Origin: Opitutaceae bacterium
GTDB lineage: Bacteria; Verrucomicrobiota; Verrucomicrobiia; Opitutales; Opitutaceae
Length of the DNA stretch: 64,000 nucleotides
Direction of reading: 5' to 3'
Assembly: GCA_028284385.1 (NCBI GenBank)
Contig: JANQRT010000022.1
Coordinates: forward strand, 186,001-250,000
Each line of letters starts with the position of its first letter. The stretch's first letter is position 1. Below are positions 16,929 through 26,173 of the stretch, in pieces. The position numbers and the translations under genes are program-made. The notes beneath the pieces were generated by a model that had not been told where the DNA came from, searched no databases, and saw only the letters and a program-made list of their open reading frames with translations.

Positions 16929-17591
16929 ATGGGAAAAGCGATTACCGATACCGATCCTGAACTTTTCAAGTATCTGCTGGATAATTCGCTTCGCGATACC
17001 GATCTCAAAAAACGGCTTCGTGAGGAAACCGCGAATATGCCTGAGGGCGGAATGCAGATCACGCCAGAACAAGGGCAGCTGATGGCTTTGCTGGTAAGAT
17101 TGATCGGCGCCCGCAAGACTCTGGAAGTGGGCACCTTTACCGGCTACAGCGCCCTTTGCGTAGCCGAGGCTCTTCCCGAAGATGGCAAGCTAGTGGCTTG
17201 CGATATCAGCGATGCTTGGACCCGAATCGGCCAATCCTACTGGAAGGAGGCTGGAGTGGAAGGCAAGATAGACTTGCGGATCGGTCCGGCTATCGAAACT
17301 TTGGATACGCTTCTAGAGCAAGGGGAGGCTGGCGCATTCGATTTCGCTTTTCTCGATGCCGATAAAACGGGATACGATGCCTATTACGAAAGGGCCTTGC
17401 AGCTTCTCCGGACTGGGGGACTCGTTGCGGTGGACAATGTGCTGTGGGGCGGTCGTGTTACCGACCCGAATAGTGACGACGAAGACACCTTGGCGATTCG
17501 AGCGCTCAACGAAAAGATACGTGACGACCAACGCGTCGATGCGAGTATGCTAATGGTTGGCGATGGCTTGTATCTGGCTCGGAAGCGCTAG
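16929..17591 (+). CDS. Class I SAM-dependent O-methyltransferase
   Basis: 220 residues of the caffeoyl-CoA O-methyltransferase-like family (Methyltransf_3). Visible motifs are TLEVGTFTGYSALCVAEALP (SAM motif I), LVACDISDAWTRIGQSYW (motif II acidic ribose contact), FAFLDADKTGYDAYYERAL (metal-binding DAD) and VAVDNVLWGGRV (D-N metal ligands). The family methylates catechol-type hydroxyls with Mg2+. Length and motif spacing are typical. It stands alone between GH43 (divergent) and GH42. The natural substrate is unknown. Confidence 0.92.
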   Translation: MGKAITDTDPELFKYLLDNSLRDTDLKKRLREETANMPEGGMQITPEQGQLMALLVRLIGARKTLEVGTFTGYSALCVAEALPEDGKLVACDISDAWTRIGQSYWKEAGVEGKIDLRIGPAIETLDTLLEQGEAGAFDFAFLDADKTGYDAYYERALQLLRTGGLVAVDNVLWGGRVTDPNSDDEDTLAIRALNEKIRDDQRVDASMLMVGDGLYLARKR

Positions 17592-17741
17592 CTTCAACGA
17601 TTGCTCGATCCATTCGATTGTCAAAAGAGTCAGCCAGGTTTCATTCTTTGAACCGACTGTCTTTCAAGGGATTGATTTCTAGGCCTTTTTCTCTGGCCAG
17701 TTGTCAGATGACTTCCTTGATTCTGAGGTCGAAATCCATTT

Positions 17742-19880
17742 ATGAGCCTCGATTCCTCTCCCGCTATTCGCCCTCCTTTTTCATCAACAGGTTACCCCAA
17801 TCCGTTTCCTGATTTTCCATTTGGGGCGGTCTATTTTCGCAAGTCCTACCCGCCCAAAGAGGATTGGGAGCGGGATTACAAAGTGGCGGCTGAGGATGGG
17901 TACACGGTTTTTCGACATTGGTTCATTTGGTCCGCTATCGAAGTTAAGGAAGGCGTGTATGACTGGAGCGACTACGATGCTCAGCTCGACCTAGCGGCTA
18001 AATATGGGATCAAGACGGTGATTGCCGACATGCTTGTCGTCTCTCCTGAATGGCTGGCTCGCCGTTATGAAAATATGCGGAAAATTGATCGAGACGGATC
18101 GGTTATGGACGTCAACATGCACGTGAGTTGCGCGGTGGGCGGCGTCCATCACCTCTCCTTGGACTATCCAGAGATCAAGGAGCGAGCGGGGGCTTTTTTG
18201 ACGGCCATGGTGGAGCGATACAAGGATCATCCTGGCCTAGGCGGCTACGATATCATGAACGAGTGCAACGTCCCGCCTTGCTATGGCGAAGGAACCGCTT
18301 GCAAGTTCAGAGTGTGGTTGAAAGATAAATACGGCGACTTGAAGACATTGGGCGATGCCTGGTTTCGACATAGCATCGGAGAATGGGAAAACATAAAAGC
18401 TCCGACGCACTTAGGAGCCTATCCGGACGTTCTCGATTGGCATGAGTTTCATCTCGATCGCTCCTACGATATGATGCGTTGGCGATTCAATTTGATTCGT
18501 GAACTGGACCCTAGTCATCCGATAACCGCTCACGGTATCGCGAAGACCTTCGATAGGGCCGCTCCGAGCGCGGGCGACGATTGGCGGGCGGCTGCGGAAG
18601 TGGAAAGCTTCGGCTTGACCTGGGGTTCCTGTCGCCATGGAGACGAGCCTTGGAAGCAGTTTCATGCCATGGATCTGGTTAGAGCTGCTTGTCGAGGAAA
18701 GCCATTCTGGCATGCGGAGTCCTACGCAGGTCCGCTTTGGATGGCGAACAACGTCATTGGAAAGCCTCGGAACGAAGGTCGAATCGCGGCTCCTGACGAT
18801 ATTCGTTACTGGCATCTGGCTGCCTACATGGCGGGAGCTAGTGGCTCAATGTACTTAAGGTGGAGGCCGCTCTTGAATGGGCCTTTATTCGGGGCTTTTG
18901 GTCCTTACGATTTGGATGGATCGCGTACCGAGAGATCGGAAATGTCGTCTAAAGTCGCAAAATGGGTGGCGGCTTCCGAGCAAAAAGAGCTTTGGCAAGC
19001 TCGACCCATCAAGGGGGACATTGCCATTGTTTATGTCCCGGAGTCTCAGATTTTCACCTACGCTCTTCGCAATGGCGAAACGGAATTCTACTCGAAGTCG
19101 ATGCAAGGCGCGTATCAAGGTTTCTTTGACAACCATATTCAAGCGGATTGGACGCATATTGACGACCTAGAAGATTATGCGGCTGTTTATTTGCCATTTC
19201 CAGCCATGCTGAAGCAGTCGAGCGCGGATAAGCTCAGACGCTATGTCGAAAATGGAGGCACGCTTATTTCCGAAGGGTGTCCGGGCTATTTTGGCGATGG
19301 CGGTCGCGTTGGTGTCACTCAGCCGAATCTAGGTCTCGATGAAGTCTTCGGGGCGCGCGAAAGCTATGTCGAGTTTACGCCCGATCTCCTGACGGACTTT
19401 GCATTCGAGGCAGATGGCGTGTCTACTTGGGGTGGCCTCTTCTTTCAAGCGTATGAACCGACTTCGGGAGAAGAGAAGGGAAAATATGAAGATGGTCGCA
19501 TTGCAGTGGTGGATCATGCTTTCGGTAAAGGGCGTACTCGTTTATTGGGTACGATGTGTGGATATGGTTATGATTCGCATCCCGATAACCGTAACCCATC
19601 CTTTTGGGCTGAGCTACTGAAATTCGCCTCGATCGAGCCTCATGTCACCTGCAGCGATTCTCGACTACAGGTCCGATTGCACCAAGGCGATTCGGGTGTT
19701 TTCCTCTGGATTGCCAACCCGAGTCGCGAGAATATTGCAGGAACGGTCGAGTTGAATAAACGGTTTGGATCGTTCGACGCTGCTGAAATAAAGTGGGGTG
19801 GCGAGGTTTCCATGGATGATAGCTCTTTCTTCGTCAATGCGCCTGCCAGAGATGTCACCATTGCCAAGCTTGTGAGTTGA
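17742..19880 (+). CDS. GH42-like beta-galactosidase
   Basis: 712 residues, the usual size for GH42. The TIM barrel shows the acid/base in GGYDIMNECN (E174) and the nucleophile in KPFWHAESYAG (E326). N-terminal strands FPFGAVYFRKSYPPKEDW and GYTVFRHWFIWSAIEVKEG match family starts. Residues around 420-560 form the trimerisation domain with a class I glutamine amidotransferase-like fold (VENGGTLISEGCPGYFG). There is no signal peptide, so it is probably cytoplasmic, hydrolysing imported galactosides. A GAGGT sequence precedes the ATG at a suitable distance. Convergent with the ten-gene operon that ends at 19893. Confidence 0.9.
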   Translation: MSLDSSPAIRPPFSSTGYPNPFPDFPFGAVYFRKSYPPKEDWERDYKVAAEDGYTVFRHWFIWSAIEVKEGVYDWSDYDAQLDLAAKYGIKTVIADMLVVSPEWLARRYENMRKIDRDGSVMDVNMHVSCAVGGVHHLSLDYPEIKERAGAFLTAMVERYKDHPGLGGYDIMNECNVPPCYGEGTACKFRVWLKDKYGDLKTLGDAWFRHSIGEWENIKAPTHLGAYPDVLDWHEFHLDRSYDMMRWRFNLIRELDPSHPITAHGIAKTFDRAAPSAGDDWRAAAEVESFGLTWGSCRHGDEPWKQFHAMDLVRAACRGKPFWHAESYAGPLWMANNVIGKPRNEGRIAAPDDIRYWHLAAYMAGASGSMYLRWRPLLNGPLFGAFGPYDLDGSRTERSEMSSKVAKWVAASEQKELWQARPIKGDIAIVYVPESQIFTYALRNGETEFYSKSMQGAYQGFFDNHIQADWTHIDDLEDYAAVYLPFPAMLKQSSADKLRRYVENGGTLISEGCPGYFGDGGRVGVTQPNLGLDEVFGARESYVEFTPDLLTDFAFEADGVSTWGGLFFQAYEPTSGEEKGKYEDGRIAVVDHAFGKGRTRLLGTMCGYGYDSHPDNRNPSFWAELLKFASIEPHVTCSDSRLQVRLHQGDSGVFLWIANPSRENIAGTVELNKRFGSFDAAEIKWGGEVSMDDSSFFVNAPARDVTIAKLVS

Positions 19881-19892
19881 AACATTTCTCTT

Positions 19893-20306
19893 CTACGAGG
19901 AGATTAGAAACACGAGAAGGAAAACGCTTCGCAACGTCCAAAGCCAAGTGCGGACCCAGTTGCTGAAAATGAGCTGCCTTAATGTCCCTGGGTCGTACTT
20001 GGATTGAAGCTTTGCATGCAGTGGAACTTGAACGGCGAAAGTGGAAATCCAAATCAGGACGATTAGCATAAGGCCGAGCGTCACGAGATTGACTTTGAGT
20101 AGCGTAGCCAGAAGATAGATACCCGTAAAAAGCTCCAAGGTCATAATCGGGATTGCTACGTATCCCGTTAGTCTAGCGTGTCGCCTGGCATGCTCTGAGA
20201 ACCAGCGGCGTTCGTAAGCTTCCATGAGAGGATAATGGACGATTTGCACGAACCAAATGAGGCCGGTCATGGCAAAAGTAGACCAAGCATGTATCCAGAG
20301 AGCCAC
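19893..20306 (-). CDS. Four-TM membrane protein of unknown function, last gene of the lipid/photolyase operon
   Basis: 137 residues, GTG start 4 nt after the photolyase stop. Four hydrophobic segments are visible (about 7-24, 50-68, 74-92, 117-135). The first contains TGLIWFVQIVHYPL, a conserved-looking aromatic and histidine motif, and a charged loop follows (EHARRHARLTGYV). Histidines at the membrane face could bind heme or metal (inference). I recognise the type as a small conserved membrane protein found next to photolyase genes, but cannot name a function. Confidence 0.8.
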   Translation of the reverse strand: MALWIHAWSTFAMTGLIWFVQIVHYPLMEAYERRWFSEHARRHARLTGYVAIPIMTLELFTGIYLLATLLKVNLVTLGLMLIVLIWISTFAVQVPLHAKLQSKYDPGTLRQLIFSNWVRTWLWTLRSVFLLVFLISS

Positions 20307-20310
20307 GGCG

Positions 20311-21735
20311 CTATTTCAGTGATCTAAAGGCTGCGAGAGCTTTTTCTCTCGCTTCCGCATGATCTACGATTGGCATCGGGTAGCTTTTTCCCAGTGCGAT
20401 CTTCGCAGCCTCTAAAGTGGAAGTGTCAGCTGTCCATGGACTGAAAAGATGCTTCAAGGACAATTCTTTCAGCTCAGGGACCCAACGTTTTGTGTAGCTT
20501 CCGTTTGGATCGAATTTCTGTCCTTGAGTAATGGGATTGAAGATACGGAAATAGGGAGAGGCGTCCGCTCCACACCCAGCCGTCCATTGCCATCCTTGCG
20601 TATTGTTGGCGAGATCCGCATCTACCAAAGTGTCCCAAAACCACGCCGCTCCGTCCTGCCAAGGCTGGAGCAAGTGTTTGACGAGGAAAGATGCAGTGAT
20701 CATGCGGACTCGATTGTGCATCCAACCCGTTTCCCAAAGCTGGCGCATGCCGGCATCGACAATCGGATATCCCGTTTCGCCTTTCTGCCAGGCTTTTAGA
20801 AAACTCTTGTTGCGGCGCCATGGGAATTCTTGAAACTTAGACCGCAGCGGAAGTTCGGGTGTATCCGGAAAGTGGTAGAGAAGGTGATGGGAAAACTCTC
20901 TCCAGCCGATCTCGGTGAGAAATACCTGAGGGTTTTCCAGATTGAGCAACTTAGCGTCGGCGATCTTCGCGTAGATCTCTCTAGGACCGATTTGCCCGAA
21001 ATGCAGGTAAGGGGAAAGCGAAGAGGTGCCATCGAGATCAGGGCGATTCCGTTTCTCGCTGTAACTTCTCGCCTTCGCTTCAGTAAAACGGTCCAGGAAT
21101 TCGATGGCGCCGCTTCGATTCGGCTTCCAGCGGCAGGAGAACTCCGCATCCCAAGGGATTTCTGGCAGTAATGACCAATCTTCGAGTCGTTCCGAAGCCG
21201 GCCAAGTCCTTGGAGTTTTCAGCGTCTTTAGGCTTGCTTGCTCTGGAGCGCTTATCGGTCTTTGTCTACAATGTTCCCAGTACCGTGTGAAAACCTGAAA
21301 GGGCTTGCCTGCCTTGTTTTGAATCTCGTGCGGCTCGAACAGGAGAGAGGCGTTGAAGCTCTTGGCCGCTATTCCATTTTGCTTGAGATCGGCTTTAATC
21401 CGCTTGTCCCGTTCTACAATCGATGGCTCGTAGCGACGATTCCAATACACATGATCGGCCTTGGATTCGTTGACCAGAGACTTGAGACATTCAAGACTCG
21501 AACCCTTCCTAAGAATCAAACGGGAGCCGAGGGCCTTTAATTCTTTTGCAAGATCAGTGAGAGCATGATGCAGCCACCATCTGCTCGCTCCTCCCGGAAA
21601 AGCAGGACCTTCGCCATTCTCGTCCTGTATGAAAACAGGAATTACAGAGCATTTACGTCTGATGGCTGCAACCATTGCCGGATTGTCTTCAATCCGCAGA
21701 TCCTTGCGAAACCACACGACGGTAGTTCCATCCAT
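20311..21735 (-). CDS. phrB: Deoxyribodipyrimidine photolyase (CPD class I)
   Basis: 474 residues, full length. The N-terminal antenna-binding Rossmann domain starts TTVVWFRKDLRIEDNPAMV. The C-terminal FAD domain shows the signature blocks WMHNRVRMITASFLVKHLL, WFWDTLVDADLANNTQGWQW and FRIFNPITQGQKFDPNG. The asparagine that contacts FAD N5 and the tryptophans for electron transfer are present in these blocks. It repairs cyclobutane pyrimidine dimers using blue light. It is separated from its operon neighbours by 4 nt on both sides, so its expression is tied to the MerR-headed operon. Confidence 0.95.
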   Translation of the reverse strand: MDGTTVVWFRKDLRIEDNPAMVAAIRRKCSVIPVFIQDENGEGPAFPGGASRWWLHHALTDLAKELKALGSRLILRKGSSLECLKSLVNESKADHVYWNRRYEPSIVERDKRIKADLKQNGIAAKSFNASLLFEPHEIQNKAGKPFQVFTRYWEHCRQRPISAPEQASLKTLKTPRTWPASERLEDWSLLPEIPWDAEFSCRWKPNRSGAIEFLDRFTEAKARSYSEKRNRPDLDGTSSLSPYLHFGQIGPREIYAKIADAKLLNLENPQVFLTEIGWREFSHHLLYHFPDTPELPLRSKFQEFPWRRNKSFLKAWQKGETGYPIVDAGMRQLWETGWMHNRVRMITASFLVKHLLQPWQDGAAWFWDTLVDADLANNTQGWQWTAGCGADASPYFRIFNPITQGQKFDPNGSYTKRWVPELKELSLKHLFSPWTADTSTLEAAKIALGKSYPMPIVDHAEAREKALAAFRSLK

Positions 21736-21739
21736 GCCT

Positions 21740-22297
21740 TTATAGAGCTTGGGCTTGTTCTTGCCGTAGAAGCGCTTTGCCTAGCTTGCGAGTCGTCGGA
21801 TGTTCACCAAGCCATATGGCGAAGTAGGCTTTCGCAAAATCGAACCCCTCAATGACGGTCTTCGGATCTCCATTCAATAGCAGTTGAGTCCCTTTTTCAG
21901 GATCGTACGCGAGTGTGTATTTGTCTCCCTTGGACACGTCTTGATAAACGTCATTAATCGTGTTGATTCTCTGGTCAAGGTTCTCAAGCGTTTCATCGGG
22001 GTGCAAGTCTTTCAGAATGTTGTTGGCGCTGTTGATAAGCTGATCGCGTTTGAACGGTCGATGGTAGTGCAGACTCAAGGAGAATTTAAACTCCCCAGGG
22101 AATTGCTCAGCGGAGTATCCTTCCTCCAAGTACAGTACGGCGTCGAAAGCCTTGAAAAGGTTTAGAAATCGGAATGTGGTTTCTCCCGATTTAATCAGTC
22201 GCGTTTGGTCATCGTCAAGGGCGTCTGGAAAGGATGTCTCCGCCCAAGACGGCATGGCGACGAAGCAAAGAAAAAAGGCTGCAAAGACTTTGTTCAT
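21740..22297 (-). CDS. Secreted chalcone-isomerase-like protein
   Basis: 185 residues from the ATG at 22297, which gives a signal peptide (MNKVFAAFFLCFVAMPSWA, then ETSFP). A longer frame to 22579 lies within the desaturase gene and is not used. The mature part has the chalcone-isomerase-like (Chalcone_3) pattern: RFLNLFKAFDAVLYLEEGYS, FSLSLHYHRPFKRDQLINSA, and C-terminal FDFAKAYFAIWLGEHPTTRK. Bacterial members of this fold bind fatty acids or act in the periplasm and lack flavonoid activity. The ATGA overlap with the desaturase stop (22294-22297) indicates coupling. Its place in a lipid-modifying operon suggests lipid binding (inference). Confidence 0.85.
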   Translation of the reverse strand: MNKVFAAFFLCFVAMPSWAETSFPDALDDDQTRLIKSGETTFRFLNLFKAFDAVLYLEEGYSAEQFPGEFKFSLSLHYHRPFKRDQLINSANNILKDLHPDETLENLDQRINTINDVYQDVSKGDKYTLAYDPEKGTQLLLNGDPKTVIEGFDFAKAYFAIWLGEHPTTRKLGKALLRQEQAQAL

Positions 22298-23025
22298 CGA
22301 GAGGTTAGGCTTATGATTCGAATTCGATCGAGTGCCCAGATTGCCGGGTAAAGAATGTCGCATTCGAACCATCGAGTAGCGAAGTTCGCTCGATTCGGAT
22401 AGCGATGGTGGTTGTTTTGAAACGTTTCTCCCAGAAAAAGCAGGTCCCAGAAGAAAGTGTTTTTCGAATGATCCCCTGTAGTGTAGTTGCGATATCCATA
22501 CTTGTGACCACACCAGTTGACGAAGGCTCCATGAATGGGGCCCATCAGGAAGTGGACTGGCAGAAGGGCGCACCACCAAATGGATGGAGCGAAGGCGACG
22601 TAGACCAGGGTGTAAAGTCCTCCGAAGCCTATCCGTACCAAGAGGCTATTTCCCAATCCATCTATAAGAGGCCAGGTATTCAAGTTTTGGACATGTGTCG
22701 AGGTGCTCTGCCTGCGTCCCAGTCGAAAGTCCATATAGACGCGGAAGGTATTGAGCATCATGTTGTAGAGATCCTTGAAGAAATGGGGAGAGTGAGGATC
22801 GTCCTCTGTGTCGCTATGCATATGATGCTCCATGTGAAGCTGGGCGTACGCTTTCGGATGGAGAAACGAGGATCCCTGAGCTAGAAAGGTGAACAAATAG
22901 AAGAACCTTTCCCAGAACGGGCTCATTTTAAACATTCCATGAGACATGTAGCGATGCAGAAAAAAGCTCTGCGCAAAAGCGCTCGCGTACCAATGGACTA
23001 CGAAAAAGGTGAGTATAATGTACAT
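22294..23025 (-). CDS. Fatty acid desaturase, acyl-CoA/acyl-lipid type
   Basis: 243 residues from the ATG at 23025; the longer frame to 23178 overlaps the upstream methyltransferase and looks non-coding. Three histidine boxes are complete: HRYMSH, HMEHHMH and NNHHRYP, binding the di-iron centre. Membrane segments flank them. It should introduce a double bond into a membrane acyl chain with O2. In the furan-fatty-acid pathway of alphaproteobacteria a desaturase works after a Cfa-like methylase, and this operon has both kinds of enzyme (inference from context). Gap of 19 nt to the methyltransferase upstream. Confidence 0.9.
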   Translation of the reverse strand: MYIILTFFVVHWYASAFAQSFFLHRYMSHGMFKMSPFWERFFYLFTFLAQGSSFLHPKAYAQLHMEHHMHSDTEDDPHSPHFFKDLYNMMLNTFRVYMDFRLGRRQSTSTHVQNLNTWPLIDGLGNSLLVRIGFGGLYTLVYVAFAPSIWWCALLPVHFLMGPIHGAFVNWCGHKYGYRNYTTGDHSKNTFFWDLLFLGETFQNNHHRYPNRANFATRWFECDILYPAIWALDRIRIISLTSR

Positions 23026-23044
23026 CGTTCCCTCTTGATTTCTA

Positions 23045-24067
23045 TCAGCCCTCGCGCTTGGCGAAAAGATAATGGGATACTCCCCATTCGCTTCCCTTTT
23101 TGTATCCAAAAAGCTCGGCGCAAGCCAGGAAGAAAAGCCTCCAGCGCCACATCCATTTGTGCGCCACGTCTTCGCCATAGCATTCTTCGAAAACCTTTCT
23201 TATGCTTTCCTCGTTTCGGTTCATGTTCTGCAGCCAAGCCTCGCTCGTCTTCTGATAGTGGACTCCATTCAGTTTCCAGGATTCGATCGCTTCCAGATTT
23301 CGGTTGAAGCTGGGAAGCAAGGAATGGGAGGGCATGATGCCGCCGGTGAAAAAGTGCTTGGCCATCCATTCGTTCTGGTTGGCATCGTCGTACTCGTAGG
23401 CGTATTTGCCATGCGAGAAAACATGAGCGAATAGCTTTCCATCATCTTTCAGCCATGAACTCACGCGCGAAAAGAGGGAATCGTAGTTCCGCATATGCTC
23501 GAGCATTTCGATGGATACGATTCGATCGAATCGTAAGTTTGGATCGAATGTATTCATGTCGGCCGTTATTATGTCGAGATTCACCAGACCACGCTTTCGG
23601 GCCTGCTGCCTGATGAAATCTCCCTGTATTCGAGAATTGGAAACAGACGTTATGGCTGCGTTCGGATAGCGTTTTGCAGCCCAAAGAGAAAACGATCCCC
23701 ATCCGCAACCCATATCGAGGATGTCCATCCCGTCTTTCAAATCCGCTCTCAGTCCAATTTGATTTAGCGAGTGAGATTCGGCTTCAGCTAGGCTGTCGCA
23801 TCCTTCAGGCCAATAGCATGAACTGTACTTGAGTTGAGGTCCCAACACGAGCTGAAAAAATTCGGTTGGCAGCTCATAGTGCTGCTCGTTCGCTTTTGCT
23901 GTATCCTTAGCGATTGGGGCGATGGCCAGGTCACTCAGGAACTTGGTCCGCTCGAGACTGCTCTTGCCAGACTCGAGCGCCAGCTTGCGGCGCAATCGCT
24001 GTCTTATTCCGAAGCGGATTAGCCAGTAGGGAAGTATGCCGTTTTCAGCAAAGCTTATAGCGTTCAT
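23045..24067 (-). CDS. SAM-dependent methyltransferase of the cyclopropane-fatty-acid-synthase family
   Basis: 340 residues. The Cfa-type signature YELPTEFFQLVLGPQLKYSS is followed by SAM motif I DILDMGCGWGSFSLWAAKRY and a later IVSIEMLEHM. The C-terminal part (WLQNMNRNEESIRKVFEECY, then WRWRLFFLACAELFGY) is of the type seen in Cfa relatives that methylate without making a ring, e.g. N-methyltransferase-like members. The N-terminal domain of classical Cfa is shortened. It is the second Cfa homologue in the operon, so the two may act in sequence or on different lipids. Gap to DUF1295 is 21 nt. Confidence 0.88.
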   Translation of the reverse strand: MNAISFAENGILPYWLIRFGIRQRLRRKLALESGKSSLERTKFLSDLAIAPIAKDTAKANEQHYELPTEFFQLVLGPQLKYSSCYWPEGCDSLAEAESHSLNQIGLRADLKDGMDILDMGCGWGSFSLWAAKRYPNAAITSVSNSRIQGDFIRQQARKRGLVNLDIITADMNTFDPNLRFDRIVSIEMLEHMRNYDSLFSRVSSWLKDDGKLFAHVFSHGKYAYEYDDANQNEWMAKHFFTGGIMPSHSLLPSFNRNLEAIESWKLNGVHYQKTSEAWLQNMNRNEESIRKVFEECYGEDVAHKWMWRWRLFFLACAELFGYKKGSEWGVSHYLFAKREG

Positions 24068-24088
24068 TTGTATTCGATTTTCGGATGT

Positions 24089-24883
24089 TCAATTCTTTGA
24101 AGTATGAGTGAACCAGGGGACAAAGGCGCTAGTTTCCTGTTGATAGCGACGGTAGTCGTCTCCTCTTCGTTTTAGAGCCTGCATCTCGGTTGGCGGAATT
24201 CCCGTTACCTTTAGAATGAGGGCTAGCATTACAAGCGGGCTCAGAAGGGTGAGCCAGAACCAGTCGACGCTAATCGCGAATAGAGGAAAACTCCACCAGT
24301 AGAGCCACTCGAAAAAATAGTTGGGATGACGAGAATAGCGCCAGAGTCCCTCCCGGCAGGTTTTTCCCGCATTTTCGGGTCGCGATTTGAAACGCTTCAG
24401 CTGCCTGTCTGCTACCCCTTCGCCGACCAGCGCGATCAGGGCGACGAGTAGGGCAGCCCAGTCCCAAAATGATCCGAATGGAGATTGATTGCGAAGGGCG
24501 ATTAGAAATGCGATGCTTAGAAAGCTATCTGCAAGCGCCTGAAGCTGGAAGAACACGAAAAATTTAAGATTAGCGATACCTCCCCAATGCTTTTTCAGAG
24601 CATGGTAGCGGCTATCGTCCGACTCTCGACCAACCCGCCGATACAGATAAATACCTAGACGTAAGGACCAGGCAACTACAAGAGCTGTTACTATCCATTG
24701 TCGGGTTCCTCGCAAGCTGTTGTCGATAGTCGCGAAGTAGAACAAGGCTAGAAAACCGAGAGCGAAAGTCCAAACTACATCGACTATTCCGGCTTTATTG
24801 ATTTGAATAGCTCTAGCCCATGCGATTGCCATGGCTACGGCAATCGCAATGTATCCAAAAACCAACTGTGATATCAGATCCAT
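24089..24883 (-). CDS. DUF1295 / steroid-5-alpha-reductase-like membrane protein
   Basis: 264 residues, about seven hydrophobic segments. The C-terminal signature GLWRYSRHPNYFFEWLYWWS is diagnostic for the DUF1295/isoprenylcysteine-methyltransferase-like superfamily, where the RHPNY motif binds NADPH or SAM. Members reduce a C=C bond in lipids or methylate. The ATG directly follows the stop of the cfa gene (TAAATG). In this operon a lipid-reductase role is plausible (inference). The same gene type accompanies cfa and DUF1365 genes in many proteobacterial clusters (established pattern). Confidence 0.88.
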   Translation of the reverse strand: MDLISQLVFGYIAIAVAMAIAWARAIQINKAGIVDVVWTFALGFLALFYFATIDNSLRGTRQWIVTALVVAWSLRLGIYLYRRVGRESDDSRYHALKKHWGGIANLKFFVFFQLQALADSFLSIAFLIALRNQSPFGSFWDWAALLVALIALVGEGVADRQLKRFKSRPENAGKTCREGLWRYSRHPNYFFEWLYWWSFPLFAISVDWFWLTLLSPLVMLALILKVTGIPPTEMQALKRRGDDYRRYQQETSAFVPWFTHTSKN

Positions 24884-26173
24884 TTAGAAGCTGGCTGCGG
24901 CCAATGATGGTTTCGATTCTTCTGTCGACCTGTAGGAATGGGATTGGGATGCCTGTTCGTAACGGTAGGTCGTAACGTCGGGCTTGGAAAAAACTATCTG
25001 ACTCACGTTGACATGTCTTTCGAGGAATCCGGCTTCACAGTAGCTCAAGTAGAAATTCCATTTCCGGCGGAAGCTTTCGTCGAAACCAAGTTTCTTTATG
25101 GATGGCCAGTTCTGATTGAATCGCTTCTGCCACATCTCCAAGGTCTTGGCGTAATGAAGCCCAAAGCTCTCCTGATGCATCATCTCGAATGACCCATTCT
25201 CGCTGGCCGATTCGATAAGATGGCTTAACGATGGAAGATGAGCACCGGGAAAGACATGCTTTCGGATGAAATCGACGCGTTGCGTGTACCCAGCATAATG
25301 CGACGTAGGGCAAGTGATGCCTTGTATAGCTATTAGGCAGTCTTCTGTAGCTAGTCGATCGAATTGCTTGAAATAAGCTCCCAGGTAAGCATGGCCCACG
25401 GCTTCGATCATTTCAATCGAAGCAATGCGATCGTACTTTCCTTCCAAGTCTCTGTAATCTGTGAGCAATAATTCGATACGATCCTCGAGACCTTCTTTCG
25501 CAATTCTTTGTTTCGCGAATTCGTACTGCCTACGAGAAATAGTCGTGGCGGTGACACGGCAGCCGTATTCTGTTGCCACATGCGTCGAAAAGCCTCCCCA
25601 TCCGCAGCCGACTTCGAGCAAATGGTTGTCTTCCGAAAGGTCTAGCTTATGGCAGAGACGGTCGTATTTCTCGATTTGGGCTTCATGTAGTCCCATCTGC
25701 TGGTTGGCGAAGTAAGCCGATGAGTAGGTCATGCTGGAATCAAGGAAAGCGGCGTAGAATTCGTTGCCCAAATCGTAGTGAGCCGCAATGTTGCGACGAC
25801 TTCCGGCATTCGAATTCCTGTTCGTGAAGTGCTTTATCCGTTCAATCCCCAGCAGAATGCGCTTTGCGGCTTGAGCGAACACGTTTTCCGCATTCGAACC
25901 AAAGTACCCCTTGTTGGCAATTAGCCAGCGTATTAGTCCAGTTAGGTCATTGGTATCCCATTGTCCGTCGAAATAGCTTTCTCCCAGACCTATATCGTTC
26001 TTGAGTATGATATCCTTGAATACGCTATTCTGAAAAATATTCAGATGGATTTCGTGGTCCGAAATTGTACTGCCGAAGCCTTCGCTCCGACCGTCGGGAA
26101 GCGCTATGACGAGACGACCCTTCTTGGCTTTTCTAAAAGCGCCAAGCAACGCCTTTTTATATGTTGAGTTCAT
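24884..26173 (-). CDS. cfa: Cyclopropane-fatty-acyl-phospholipid synthase
   Basis: 429 residues, full length. The N-terminal lipid-binding domain (1-130) precedes HYDLGNEFYAAFLDSSMTYS, the family signature, then SAM motif I LLEVGCGWGGFSTHVA and the acid IASIEMIEAVGHAYLGAYF. The C-terminal stretch (FEMMHQESFGLHYAKTLEMW) carries active-site residues for bicarbonate binding. The enzyme adds a methylene group to unsaturated acyl chains of membrane phospholipids. Its start overlaps the DUF1365 gene end by 17 nt. With a second Cfa-like gene and a desaturase downstream, the product could be further modified. Confidence 0.93.
   Translation of the reverse strand: MNSTYKKALLGAFRKAKKGRLVIALPDGRSEGFGSTISDHEIHLNIFQNSVFKDIILKNDIGLGESYFDGQWDTNDLTGLIRWLIANKGYFGSNAENVFAQAAKRILLGIERIKHFTNRNSNAGSRRNIAAHYDLGNEFYAAFLDSSMTYSSAYFANQQMGLHEAQIEKYDRLCHKLDLSEDNHLLEVGCGWGGFSTHVATEYGCRVTATTISRRQYEFAKQRIAKEGLEDRIELLLTDYRDLEGKYDRIASIEMIEAVGHAYLGAYFKQFDRLATEDCLIAIQGITCPTSHYAGYTQRVDFIRKHVFPGAHLPSLSHLIESASENGSFEMMHQESFGLHYAKTLEMWQKRFNQNWPSIKKLGFDESFRRKWNFYLSYCEAGFLERHVNVSQIVFSKPDVTTYRYEQASQSHSYRSTEESKPSLAAASF

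Noticed and set aside
22298-22579. Upstream extension of the chalcone-isomerase-like gene
   Set aside because: It lies inside the desaturase gene; the ATG at 22297 gives a proper signal peptide and the ATGA overlap.
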